Origin: DATGLG01 sp035294245
Lineage (GTDB): Bacteria > Pseudomonadota > Alphaproteobacteria > JACZXZ01
Length of the DNA stretch: 64,000 bases
Assembly: GCA_035294245.1 (NCBI GenBank)
Contig: DATGLG010000047.1
Coordinates: 1 to 64,000 of the forward strand
Reading direction: 5' to 3'
Each line of letters begins with the position of its first letter. The first letter of the stretch is position 1. Positions 52,746 to 59,693 of the stretch are shown in pieces. The notes under the pieces are model-generated. The model was not told the DNA's origin. It made no database searches and saw nothing but the letters and a program-made list of their open reading frames with translations. The position numbers and the translations under genes were made by a program.

Positions 52746-52799
52746 GATAAAGACGGAACCCTATAGGGCGGCTCGTTTCTATAGGGGTCCGTCCTTATC
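52746..52799. terminator. 21-bp imperfect inverted repeat after the helicase gene
   Basis: Left arm 52746-52766 and right arm 52779-52799 match at 19 of 21 positions around a 12-nt loop (stem core gacgga-ccctatag). It lies 8 bp after the stop codon. The stem is very stable, but there is no long T run, so it may terminate both directions weakly or act as an RNA element. Confidence 0.55.
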
Positions 52800-52962
52800 G
52801 TCTCTCACCCCACCCTCCCCTCTGGTCGCCACTTCCGTGACCCCTTCTGTTGCGACCAAAGGGGCAGGCGGGGGCTCTACCTCAGTGGAAGACCAAGCGG
52901 ATTGTCTTCCTCCCACCGAGGGGGCGAACACCTAAGCCCTTGCTCCGACTCCGTCTTTCGCT

Positions 52963-52997
52963 CCCACATGTGGAAATATCCCACATATGGATATAAC
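52963..52997. promoter_or_regulatory. Tandem operator-like sites in the 52739-53112 control region
   Basis: cccacatgtggaaatat (52963-52979) is followed by the related cccacatatggatataa (52980-52996), a period of 17 bp. The first contains the perfect palindrome CCACATGTGG. They lie about 130 bp before the short gene at 53113 in an AT-richer interval, so they probably control the right-hand gene block. No other gene was seen in 52739-53112. Confidence 0.5.
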
Positions 52998-53031
52998 CCA
53001 TTGATGGAACTATAAAATTCTTGACGGATGG
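52992..53031 (+). repeat. Internal copy of the right-end sequence (bipartite repeat)
   Basis: tataacccattgat (52992-53005) and tgacggatgg (53022-53031) recur in the same order at 58557-58570 and 58583-58592, next to attR, with spacers of 16 and 12 bp. The two copies bracket the whole phage-like gene block. Confidence 0.65.
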
Positions 53032-53112
53032 ACTCCGAGGACTCATCGTCTCCCTCGTCCCTCGGACACCGGGGACATAAGGAGTGAGCACGACAACAAA
53101 GGGGAACATCAA

Positions 53113-53349
53113 ATGCGTCTGCAACTTAACGGCTTCGTCCTTGAGACCTTCTGTCGTCATGTCTTCATCGCCCTCCCGTCTGGAGCCCAGGCGTGCATGG
53201 ATTTCGCTTCCGGTCGCCCCATCGGCGCACCTTGGTTCGACACCTGGACCAGCGGTGGGGAGCGCGTCGTCCGCCTCGGCAAGGTCGAAATGATCTTCAC
53301 GCCGAAGGACTGGAGGGAGCGGCTTGAGGCTGCAAAGACTGCCGCCTAG
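53113..53349 (+). CDS. Hypothetical protein
   Basis: A 78-residue protein with a good ribosome site (aaagggg) 5-10 bases before the ATG. It has the strands FVLETFCRHVFIALPSG and VVRLGKVEMIFTPKDWRERL. No family recognised. First gene of the right-hand block. Confidence 0.5.
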   Translation: MRLQLNGFVLETFCRHVFIALPSGAQACMDFASGRPIGAPWFDTWTSGGERVVRLGKVEMIFTPKDWRERLEAAKTAA

Positions 53350-53477
53350 CTGTTCCTCTCCTACTTCGTCCTGCCGTGCAGGGAGGCCCTGGTCTGATAG
53401 CCGGGGCCTTTCCTGTCTCTGTGTCGCCTCCTCCTCACCCCATAGGCCCCGCATAGAGCGGGGAAGGAGCCCACCAC

Positions 53478-54152
53478 ATGACAACATGTGTCACACAAGC
53501 CCCCAGCTCGGGGACACTTACCGTCACCCCTCTCGCTGTCCTCGCGAGGGAGATCGACAAATGGCACCGGGCAACTCAGTACGCCAATAAGGACGTGCTG
53601 TGCGCCGCCTATTTCGCTGGTGAGAAGCTGCTTGAGGCTAAGGCGTTGAAGCCCGCGGAAGGGTTTCTGAGATGGCTCGCTGAGAATTGTAACGTAAAGA
53701 AATCTCGGGCCTATCAGTACATGGAGTGGGCGAAGTTCCAGTCTACTGGAAACCTTAACCTTAGCTCCGAAAAAGCCTGGGACGAGTGGCAACGCATAAG
53801 CGGCAACGCTCCAGTAAAGCCAAAACCCTCCATCACCTCTCCCTTCACTCGCGAAGACGCTGAGTACGCCCTCAAGATCAACGCGAGGGCCGAGAGGGGC
53901 ATCGAGGGGGAGCGGGACGTAGCCAAGGCTAAGCTTGAGAAGCTCGCTAAGGACTACGGTATGACCAGCGAGGAGCTGGTTAAGAAGAGCAAGAAGCTAT
54001 GTCCGGATCAAACCCTCACAGCTCATGAAGCCAACAACCGCGCCCTCCGCGCGGAGATACTCAAGCCGTTCGAGGGCATGTCCAAGACTGAGCTTCTGGA
54101 TGTGATCTTCGATTTGATTGTGCAGTTCTCGCGACCACAGAAGGAGAGATGA
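53478..54152 (+). CDS. DUF3102-like putative DNA-binding protein
   Basis: A 224-residue protein. AGEKLLEAKALKPAEGFLRW followed by LAENCNVKKSRAYQYMEWAKF has the layout of DUF3102 (helix, GxxLxxxK, then an HTH-like NVxxSRAxxYM), found in phage and plasmid partition or regulatory proteins. The C-terminal half is charged and coiled. Its reading frame contains the second copy of the 30-bp palindromic repeat, encoding WAKFQSTGNL. The stop overlaps the next start. Confidence 0.55.
   Translation: MTTCVTQAPSSGTLTVTPLAVLAREIDKWHRATQYANKDVLCAAYFAGEKLLEAKALKPAEGFLRWLAENCNVKKSRAYQYMEWAKFQSTGNLNLSSEKAWDEWQRISGNAPVKPKPSITSPFTREDAEYALKINARAERGIEGERDVAKAKLEKLAKDYGMTSEELVKKSKKLCPDQTLTAHEANNRALRAEILKPFEGMSKTELLDVIFDLIVQFSRPQKER
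53726..53755 (+). repeat. 30-bp repeat containing a TTCCAG-N4-CTGGAA palindrome, copy 2
   Basis: Identical to 49927-49956 and here within the coding sequence of the DUF3102-like gene. Confidence 0.75.
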
Positions 54153-54862
54153 AACCGCTCACCATCACCGCCCGCATGGCTGAACGCCAGGGGCTCCCGT
54201 GCAACATCGCGGGATGCCCCGCGCGCCGCCACGGGGTCTCGAACTACTGCACGCGCCACAAGCTGAGCCTCTTGCGGAACGGCAGTCCGACGCAGAGGGC
54301 CATCCGCAAATACGAGTACGCACCGGACCTCAAGACCGTCCGCCGCTTCGTCAGGCGGAACGCCAAGCATCCCACCTTCGTCGCCACCTTCGCGGAGCTT
54401 GACCGGCAACTTTCCGAGGCTGCTGCCTGGGCAACCGAATGGCGCGGCTACCGCCCTCGCTCGTGGCGACAACGGCTCTTCCTAGAGCTGGCGAGGCTGG
54501 CAACGCATGGCGTCACAGGCCGCAACGTCTTCGAGGCTGCCGCCGCCGTCTTCCTCTTCTCTCGCCGTCGCCCCGGTGCTCTCGATCCTTATGGGCGTCC
54601 ACTGCACTACGCCATAGCCCGTGCCGTCTTCTCCCTCGCTCCTCGCTACCGGACGCCATCCACAAGGCGCAGGGATGGGGCACTGCGGACCATCACCAAA
54701 CGACTATCCTCGGAGGTTCTCGACGAATACGGCTCTCGACTGACCCGCTTCCTCCTCCCCGCCCTTGCCCAGCTCGCAAGGACGCTTGAACGAAACTCTT
54801 CAACAGGAAACCAATCCACTTGTGTGATCCCCTCTCCCTCGCCGCAACCTCTGTCGGGCTGA
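54149..54862 (+). CDS. Phage-type zinc-finger protein, unknown
   Basis: A 237-residue protein. The N-terminal CNIAGCPARRHGVSNYC then TRHKLSLLRNGSP is a zinc-binding pattern (CxxxxC...CxxH) followed by a G-S/P turn, often seen at the start of phage HNH-like or transcription-factor proteins. No HNH catalytic site is evident. The rest is Arg-rich and helical. Overlaps the previous gene (ATGA) and the next by about 43 bp. Confidence 0.5.
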   Translation: MKPLTITARMAERQGLPCNIAGCPARRHGVSNYCTRHKLSLLRNGSPTQRAIRKYEYAPDLKTVRRFVRRNAKHPTFVATFAELDRQLSEAAAWATEWRGYRPRSWRQRLFLELARLATHGVTGRNVFEAAAAVFLFSRRRPGALDPYGRPLHYAIARAVFSLAPRYRTPSTRRRDGALRTITKRLSSEVLDEYGSRLTRFLLPALAQLARTLERNSSTGNQSTCVIPSPSPQPLSG

Positions 54863-55407
54863 CCGCCGTTCAAGCCGGTGCCGACTACATCGGCGGCACC
54901 ATGCAGGCCAATGCGGAGAACAAGGCCGTCTCCGATTGGTCCATGGCGCAGTCTCAGAACATCCTCAACAACGTCATCTCCGAATACGGCCAAGGCCAAC
55001 AGCAGATCATTTATCACGACGCTGCGGCCACTCAGAAGATGGCCCAGGAAGACCGCATGGCGCGATCTGCTATCGGCACCATGACTGCCGGTGCATCCTC
55101 GCGTGGCATCTCCGGTATCTCCGTCCGGGCACTGGCCCAGGAGTACGAGAACCGCCGCGACGAGTTCAACGCGGATGTCCAGTACAACCAGCAAGCCCAA
55201 GACGACGAGATACGACAACAGATGAAGGGCTTCCAATCCGGCGCGCAATCGCAGATCAACAGCGTCCGTTCACATTACCTCAAGTCTGGCCCGAGCATCC
55301 TCGACCCGATGATGCGCATCGGCTTCGGCGCGCTCGGGGCCTACGACAAGTTTCTCCGTATTCCCGATCCGACCCCGGTGCCCTTCTACGCACCAAACGA
55401 CCTCTAA
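54820..55407 (+). CDS. T7 gp14-like internal virion (core) protein
   Basis: A 195-residue protein starting MCDPLSLAATSVGLTAVQAG. The second-residue Cys, a membrane-spanning-like first helix, a long Gln/Asn-rich coiled middle (MQANAENKAVSDW) and the conserved GASSRGISGISVRALAQEYE are the pattern of gp14 of T7-like phages. That protein forms part of the channel that passes DNA through the outer membrane. The start is TTG at 54820, inside the end of the previous gene. Neither gp15 nor gp16 was found. Evidence by eye; a profile search should settle it. Confidence 0.65.
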   Translation: MCDPLSLAATSVGLTAVQAGADYIGGTMQANAENKAVSDWSMAQSQNILNNVISEYGQGQQQIIYHDAAATQKMAQEDRMARSAIGTMTAGASSRGISGISVRALAQEYENRRDEFNADVQYNQQAQDDEIRQQMKGFQSGAQSQINSVRSHYLKSGPSILDPMMRIGFGALGAYDKFLRIPDPTPVPFYAPNDL

Positions 55408-55421
55408 CCGACAGGTGAGAC

Positions 55422-55682
55422 ATGAGCAGCACATCCGAAGCAACCGACGACACCGTCAACCCCATCCATGAGCACCTGACGAAGGTGTTGTCGCTGGTCC
55501 CGCCTGGGGACGGCGCGGCGGCAGAAGTAAAGGATGCCGTACAGCGCATCATGACCTACGCGATTGCGCAGCATCGGCAGAGCCAGGACATCCCGCTGGA
55601 ACATCGCATGGCGATCCTGGAAGGCGCGCTCCTGTATCTGATCGAGTGCGCGGCAACGCAATTCCCACAGCTCCGTTCCTAA
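55422..55682 (+). CDS. Hypothetical phage-like small protein
   Basis: An 86-residue protein, mostly helical (LTKVLSLVPPGDGAAAEVKD, VQRIMTYAIAQHRQSQD, MAILEGALLYLIECAATQF). No family recognised. It lies 14 bp after the gp14-like gene, with aggtgag before its ATG. Confidence 0.5.
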   Translation: MSSTSEATDDTVNPIHEHLTKVLSLVPPGDGAAAEVKDAVQRIMTYAIAQHRQSQDIPLEHRMAILEGALLYLIECAATQFPQLRS

Positions 55683-55697
55683 CGAAAGGAAGCAAGT

Positions 55698-56720
55698 TTG
55701 ATCAACTCATCCATTCAACTGGACTCGGGGAACGCCTCCGAGGCCAAGGCCGCCGCTGCTCAAGCCGCCGCTGCCGAGCAACCTTCAACCAAGATGCGGG
55801 CCACTTACCGCGTGATCGAGGATGGCCCGCTCGTGACCTTCAACAACGGCGAGGTCTCCGTTGCCTCGTCCAATATGTCGTCCCTCAATACGAGCGGTGC
55901 TGCGCCCAAGGCGGAGAGCGGAAGCGTTATCTCCACCGCGCGGTCGTCATCGGGCGCTCCTCTCACCGGGCGTCAAATCGGCGACAACGCCCTCATCAAT
56001 CTCGGCGGAATGGAAGTGTCTATTGCCGCCGCCGCGCGGGCTGGCCTTATCAGGCAGAACGAGAACGGCCTGTGGGAGGACGTTTCCGGCCCTTTTGACG
56101 ACGCCGCTCCGAGCGAGCGGCAGCAACACCAGCAGCCCGCTCAGGAGCACGGGAGGGCCGCGCAGGAGACGGAGCAGTCCGCCAATGATGCCTCTACGGT
56201 CGAAACTCTCGACCCGGCCTCGGAGCAGATCATGGGCGAGTTCGTCAACGGCGTGGGCGGCATGGACGTTGTTGCCGGTGCCCACGAGATCGTCGAGACG
56301 GGTGAAGCCTCACCGGAAGTCCTCTCCCGCGTGGCCTCTCGCATGGGCGTTGCCCCTGAGCAAGTCGCTGCCAAGGTCGAAACCGTGAAAGCCGCTTTCG
56401 AGAAGCAGGCTCGCGAAGCGGTCGGAGCAAACTCGGAGGCGGTCTTCGATTGGGCGCGCCGGCACTCCCCGCAAGAGCTTCGCGACGCCATGTACCGGCA
56501 AGTGAACGAGGGATCGACCAAAGGCTATCGTGCCCTCGCTCAACGGTACTTCCTGACGTTGGACCAGCACGCCCCGGACATCATCCTGAACAGCCCTGGC
56601 GTGGCCCATGCGCAGCCCCAACGGGAGAAGGACGGCTCCATCACGATCCTCGTCAACGGCAGAAGGATGCCCTGGCGCGCTGCCGTCCGCGCCGGGATGC
56701 CCGTTTCCTTCGCTCGCTAA
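55698..56720 (+). CDS. Acidic helical protein, possible scaffold-like
   Basis: A 340-residue protein. Ala-rich N-terminus, a Gln/Glu-rich acidic centre (SERQQHQQPAQEHGRAAQET) and a helical part (ASPEVLSRVASRMGVAPEQV), ending in a basic tail (ILVNGRRMPWRAAVRAGM). This composition resembles podoviral scaffold/assembly proteins, but no homology is claimed. The TTG start has aaagga eight bases upstream. Adjacent small genes follow without a break. Confidence 0.5.
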   Translation: MINSSIQLDSGNASEAKAAAAQAAAAEQPSTKMRATYRVIEDGPLVTFNNGEVSVASSNMSSLNTSGAAPKAESGSVISTARSSSGAPLTGRQIGDNALINLGGMEVSIAAAARAGLIRQNENGLWEDVSGPFDDAAPSERQQHQQPAQEHGRAAQETEQSANDASTVETLDPASEQIMGEFVNGVGGMDVVAGAHEIVETGEASPEVLSRVASRMGVAPEQVAAKVETVKAAFEKQAREAVGANSEAVFDWARRHSPQELRDAMYRQVNEGSTKGYRALAQRYFLTLDQHAPDIILNSPGVAHAQPQREKDGSITILVNGRRMPWRAAVRAGMPVSFAR

Positions 56721-56738
56721 CCGAAAGGACAAGAATCC

Positions 56739-56930
56739 ATGAGCAAGAAGCCGCGCAACATTGCCAGCGTCGAAGAGGTTGCAGACCCTTCGGCGCAGGA
56801 GTCGCAACCGGTCGAGGACATCCTCACCGAGCCCGGCTCTATCTATACCGCGAATGCCGAACGCGAGTTCCAGAAGACCATGCAGGAGATCGTCGAGCAC
56901 CAGCGCAGCACCATCGTGACGCGCCGGTAA
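56739..56930 (+). CDS. Hypothetical small acidic protein
   Basis: A 63-residue protein, MSKKPRNIASVEEVADPS..., with the helical tail ANAEREFQKTMQEIVEHQRS. Good gaaaggac ribosome site. Unknown. Confidence 0.5.
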   Translation: MSKKPRNIASVEEVADPSAQESQPVEDILTEPGSIYTANAEREFQKTMQEIVEHQRSTIVTRR

Positions 56931-56939
56931 GGACATGAC

Positions 56940-57137
56940 ATGCCAGAGTTAAACGAAGCGGCATTCAAGGCCGCTGTCCACAGATATCTCGACATCCTCC
57001 AACACGGGGAACCCTACATGCTCAAGAACGGCAAGATGATCAGGAAGACCCCTTCCGCTGCCACATTCCGCGAGATCAACAAGTTCCTCCGCGATCACGG
57101 CCACACGCTGCCGAAGCTTCGGGAGCGGAGAATCTAA
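56940..57137 (+). CDS. Small protein, possible T7 gp18-type terminase small subunit-like
   Basis: A 65-residue protein. VHRYLDILQHGEPYMLKNGK and TPSAATFREINKFLRDHG resemble the short TerS of T7-type phages (PxAAxxxxxxxFLxxxG). Like the candidate at 50364, it is only a pattern match, so one of the two or neither may be the packaging protein. Confidence 0.4.
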   Translation: MPELNEAAFKAAVHRYLDILQHGEPYMLKNGKMIRKTPSAATFREINKFLRDHGHTLPKLRERRI

Positions 57138-57391
57138 TGCAAGCATCAACACACGAGCGCGCCCTCGGGGCGAGGGTGCATCTCCATCCGAAGAACAGCC
57201 CGTCACCCGAGTACGCCCGTGGCTATGCCGCCGTTCGCCTTGCCGTACACCATGCGGCACACCACGGGCTTGGCGATCCCGTCCGCTTCTCGCTCCACCA
57301 CGGTCACGAGAGCGGCAGCATCCACTTCCGCAGTGGCGCATACGCGGTCATCGCCGCCGATGGAAGCGTGACGTTCCACCATCACCCGTAA
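57137..57391 (+). CDS. Hypothetical His-rich small protein
   Basis: An 84-residue protein whose ATG overlaps the previous stop. It has many histidines (AVHHAAHHGLGDPVRFSLHH, VTFHHHP). Metal binding is possible. No family recognised. Confidence 0.5.
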   Translation: MQASTHERALGARVHLHPKNSPSPEYARGYAAVRLAVHHAAHHGLGDPVRFSLHHGHESGSIHFRSGAYAVIAADGSVTFHHHP

Positions 57392-57422
57392 CCTCACCAT
57401 CACAGCAGACAGACCATCACAC

Positions 57423-57836
57423 ATGAATAACGATTCCATCATCCTCCTCGCAGGCCAAACTTCCAACACCACCGGATCAACCTCCGCGACCGAGTTCCCC
57501 TTCATCGGCCCCGTCAACGGCACCGTGGTGGTGACCTTCTCCGGCCCCTTCGGGGGCGGCACCGCGTCGCTGGAAAGCTATGACGGGCTCGGCAACTGGG
57601 CCGCCGTCCCCGGATCATCGCTCTCGGCAGCGGGCGCCATCGCCCTCACAGCGGCGGACTATAAGGGGCTCCGCGTGAAGCTCACGGGTGCGGCCGGCGC
57701 GAACCTGATCGCTGTTGCGGTGATCAACCACGCGGTCCCGGCTTCGCAGACCCTCGATACCCGCCCGTGGCGTCGGGGACCGCTGGATGCCGCGTCCGGC
57801 AATCCTACCGTCGTCACCTTCCACGACAATCTGTAA
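57423..57836 (+). CDS. Beta-rich protein, possible virion decoration/fibre-like
   Basis: A 137-residue protein of short strands with many Gly, Ser, Thr and small residues (LAGQTSNTTGSTSATEFPFI, GTVVVTFSGPFGGGTASLES, YKGLRVKLTGAAGANLIAVA). This fits capsid decoration or small fibre proteins, but the assignment is by composition only. Confidence 0.45.
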   Translation: MNNDSIILLAGQTSNTTGSTSATEFPFIGPVNGTVVVTFSGPFGGGTASLESYDGLGNWAAVPGSSLSAAGAIALTAADYKGLRVKLTGAAGANLIAVAVINHAVPASQTLDTRPWRRGPLDAASGNPTVVTFHDNL

Positions 57837-57844
57837 GGCGAGCC

Positions 57845-58027
57845 GTGCAGCAAGGATCGAAGCTCACGGAGCTGGGACACAACCGCCCCGACGACACGGC
57901 CGCTCGCTACGAGGCTGGCGAAATCTATTGGAGCACCGGCAAGGGCTTCACGGCGCTCCGCAGCGGGCGCATGGTCCCGCTATCCGCCTTCACGGGCCAG
58001 CGAAGCGGGCAGAACGACGACAAATAG
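57845..58027 (+). CDS. Hypothetical small protein
   Basis: A 60-residue protein with GTG start and aaggcgag upstream. Contains RYEAGEIYWSTGKGFTALRS. Unknown. Confidence 0.45.
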   Translation: MQQGSKLTELGHNRPDDTAARYEAGEIYWSTGKGFTALRSGRMVPLSAFTGQRSGQNDDK

Positions 58028-58035
58028 CCACCGGC

Positions 58036-58404
58036 ATGGACGACTTCGGTTTCCCCGCGTCCTACCTGCCGCCTCCTTCCTCGACCGCTTGTGACCGCCC
58101 GCCCTCGACACCTGTGCCGCCCTTGCCTCCCTCTCCCCGTCCCCGGCAAGGGCTCTCGCGAAAGCGGGATCGTAAGCCACGGAAGGTCATGAGCGAGGCA
58201 AAGGCCGAAGCCCATGCGAAAGCCAAGGCGGTCACGAGGGAGTACAAGAAGGAGGCGAACAGGCTGGCCGCAGAGTTCCTTGAGTTCAACGCTTGGATCG
58301 ATAGTATGCTAGGCGTTGAGCCTACGTTGCAGCGATGGCCGTATGATCAGTTCCGCCCTGGCCCCGTGAAGGAGCTGTTGGAGCGGATCAAAGGCTCCCG
58401 CTAA
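58036..58404 (+). CDS. Hypothetical basic Pro/Lys-rich protein
   Basis: A 122-residue protein. Proline-rich start, a strongly basic segment (RPRQGLSRKRDRKPRKVMSE), then a helix rich in Ala/Lys and a C-terminal WPYDQFRPGPVKELLERIKG. Last gene of the element, before the terminator hairpin. Confidence 0.45.
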   Translation: MDDFGFPASYLPPPSSTACDRPPSTPVPPLPPSPRPRQGLSRKRDRKPRKVMSEAKAEAHAKAKAVTREYKKEANRLAAEFLEFNAWIDSMLGVEPTLQRWPYDQFRPGPVKELLERIKGSR

Positions 58405-58428
58405 TTGGGCCAGTAGGCCATTATCTTC

Positions 58429-58518
58429 AAGCCACCAGCGCGAACCTCAAGACTCACTTCCGGTGCCCCTGCGGTGCGGTGAAGTGGAGCTGAGGGAACG
58501 CTGGTGGCTTATTTTTTT
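58429..58518 (+). terminator. Rho-independent terminator, large hairpin with T run
   Basis: Perfect 12-bp stem aagccaccagcg/cgctggtggctt (58429-58440 and 58499-58510) enclosing 58 nt that can fold into inner stems. It is followed by attttttt. The T run overlaps the arm-type repeat. It would end the rightward transcript of the element. Confidence 0.75.
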
Positions 58519-58540
58519 GTCCAGCACTTTGTCCAGCACA
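58514..58540 (+). repeat. Right arm-type integrase-binding repeat
   Basis: Same 27 bp as at 45034-45060, again with two copies of tttgtccagcac, 61 bp from attR. Confidence 0.7.
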
Positions 58541-58556
58541 GTCTGTCGAGTCGGCT

Positions 58557-58592
58557 TATAACCCATTGATTTTGCTAATCACTGACGGATGG
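58557..58592 (+). repeat. Right-end copy of the bipartite repeat
   Basis: tataacccattgat and tgacggatgg, matching the internal copy at 52992-53031. Confidence 0.65.
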
Positions 58593-58614
58593 GATGATTT
58601 TCCCACCCCATCCG
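58586..58614. other. Acceptor-stem-like hairpin at attR
   Basis: cggatggg (58586-58593) pairs with cccatccg (58607-58614) around 13 nt, so the attR copy of the tRNA 3' end is placed in a hairpin like the tRNA acceptor stem. No full tRNA is present here. Confidence 0.6.
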
Positions 58615-58617
58615 CCA
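58601..58617 (+). repeat. attR core (17 bp)
   Basis: tcccaccccatccgcca, exact copy of the tRNA-Ser 3' end (44957-44973). Confidence 0.88.
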
Positions 58618-58637
58618 CTTCAGAACTGCGAACGCCA

Positions 58638-59015
58638 TCAGCCCGCCTTGCGCGAGAGCGTGAGCGGCAGGTCCAGCTCCACCCGGTCGTGCATGACCTT
58701 GGGCGTGATGCGTCCGCGCTCGCCGCGTTCCAGGCGGACCAAGCCGTAGCCTTCCATGGTCCTGAGCGTGCGGGAGAGGTTCGACTTGGCCTTGCCGGTG
58801 ATGCGCGCCAGCTCGTCGAGCGAGCCGGGCGCCTTCTCGGCAATGACGCGCAGCAGCTCGCGATTGCCGGCCGACAGGACCTTGGCAAAGGACTCGGTCG
58901 AGGTGAACCAGACCTTGGGCTCGTCAGCCGCCACGCGACGCTCGCCGCGCGCCACGGCCATGGTGCGCGCCTTCATCTCGTCGTAGCTGGCGATGCCGAC
59001 CTTAAGCGTTGTCAT
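58638..59015 (-). CDS. HTH antitoxin of a TumE/TumA-type toxin-antitoxin pair
   Basis: A 125-residue DNA-binding protein. ELARITGKAKSNLSRTLRTM is a winged-HTH of the HVO_A0114/MarR-like group, and VWFTSTESFAKVLSAGNREL precedes it. The ATG overlaps the stop of the upstream toxin gene. Expected to neutralise the toxin and repress the operon. Confidence 0.75.
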   Translation of the reverse strand: MTTLKVGIASYDEMKARTMAVARGERRVAADEPKVWFTSTESFAKVLSAGNRELLRVIAEKAPGSLDELARITGKAKSNLSRTLRTMEGYGLVRLERGERGRITPKVMHDRVELDLPLTLSRKAG

Positions 59016-59368
59016 GGAATCACTCCTCTCTCGCGCAACACCGCGTCCACTGTTGCCCAGAAGTCCGCAAGCAAAGTCGCCGCGTCCCGGTACTCATAAG
59101 GCCGGATGCTCCGCAGCCGGTGGCGGTGGTCTTGCGGATCGCCGCGCTTCTGCTGTGCCACTGGATGAGCATTGTCGAAGCCGACCAGCCGCTCGCCCTC
59201 CGGCCCGTGCAGCGTGAGCGAGTAATCGATGCCGTGCGGCTTCTCCGGCGACACCGGCACCCGCCTTACCATGAACCGGACCCAGTGGCCGCCCTCCGGG
59301 TCCACCACGAGAACCTGCCCGTCGAGGTCGAGAAGCACATCGAGGGTCGGGTCACGCGGCTCCGTCAC
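59012..59368 (-). CDS. TumE-like (DUF6516) toxin
   Basis: A 118-residue protein. LLDLDGQVLVVDPEGGHWVR, then GIDYSLTLHGPEGERLVGFD and HRLRSIRPYEYRDAATLLAD, agree with the DUF6516/TumE toxin family. The start is GTG at 59368. First gene of the pair; the promoter would lie in the AT-rich sequence just upstream, which contains agtatgataactat. Confidence 0.72.
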   Translation of the reverse strand: MTEPRDPTLDVLLDLDGQVLVVDPEGGHWVRFMVRRVPVSPEKPHGIDYSLTLHGPEGERLVGFDNAHPVAQQKRGDPQDHRHRLRSIRPYEYRDAATLLADFWATVDAVLRERGVIP

Positions 59369-59693
59369 GGCATATAGTTATCATACTGAAGCAACATAAG
59401 CAAGGGAGGGCCGTGGGCGGCTCCCGGATAGGCAGCTGGCGCCGGGAGCATTGATATCATTGATCTTTTAGCCAAAAGCGCCAGCAGAGGGTGTCCAGCG
59501 GGAGTCCAAAAATCTCAATGTCCTCAGAGACATCCGACCAACGGCCGTCCAGGCTTTCCCTTGCCGTCCAAATCCAAGCCCTCCCATCCCGTCTCGCGCT
59601 AAAAATCTCCTTGCCAGAAGACGGCGAAGCGGCGACACCGGAGCAACCGCCAGATGGCACTTCACGGGCCATATTCGTGGGGGTGAAACGAGC
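59369..59693. other. Gene-free interval
   Basis: 325 bp with the TumE-pair promoter at its left edge. The remaining sequence shows no convincing gene or repeat. Confidence 0.5.

Larger units (their letters stand above)
44957..58617 (+). mobile_element. tRNA-Ser-integrated element, candidate phage satellite (about 13.7 kb)
   Basis: The limits are set by an exact 17-bp repeat of the tRNA 3' end (44957-44973 and 58601-58617). Both ends also carry an identical 27-bp repeat inside the core sites. The tyrosine integrase gene starts 95 bp inside the left end. Contents from left: integrase, AAA ATPase plus GrlR-like protein (opposite strand), serine recombinase, several short genes, SF2 helicase-like protein, DNA-binding protein, zinc-finger protein, T7 gp14-like virion protein, and a series of short phage-like proteins. 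No portal, capsid, large terminase, tail or polymerase was recognised, so it is unlikely to be an intact phage. Codon use and composition are slightly less GC-rich than the flanks. Its mobility today is unproven. Confidence 0.85.

Noticed and set aside
52963..52997. CRISPR-like repeats
   Set aside because: Only two 17-bp units with no spacers and an internal palindrome; an operator pair is more likely. No CRISPR array was found anywhere in the window.
44957..58617. Intact prophage
   Set aside because: No portal, capsid, large terminase, tail, polymerase or lysis gene could be recognised, and the size is about a third of a T7-like genome.
58586..58617. Second tRNA or mini-tRNA gene at attR
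   Set aside because: Only an acceptor-like stem and CCA are present; no D, anticodon or T arm.
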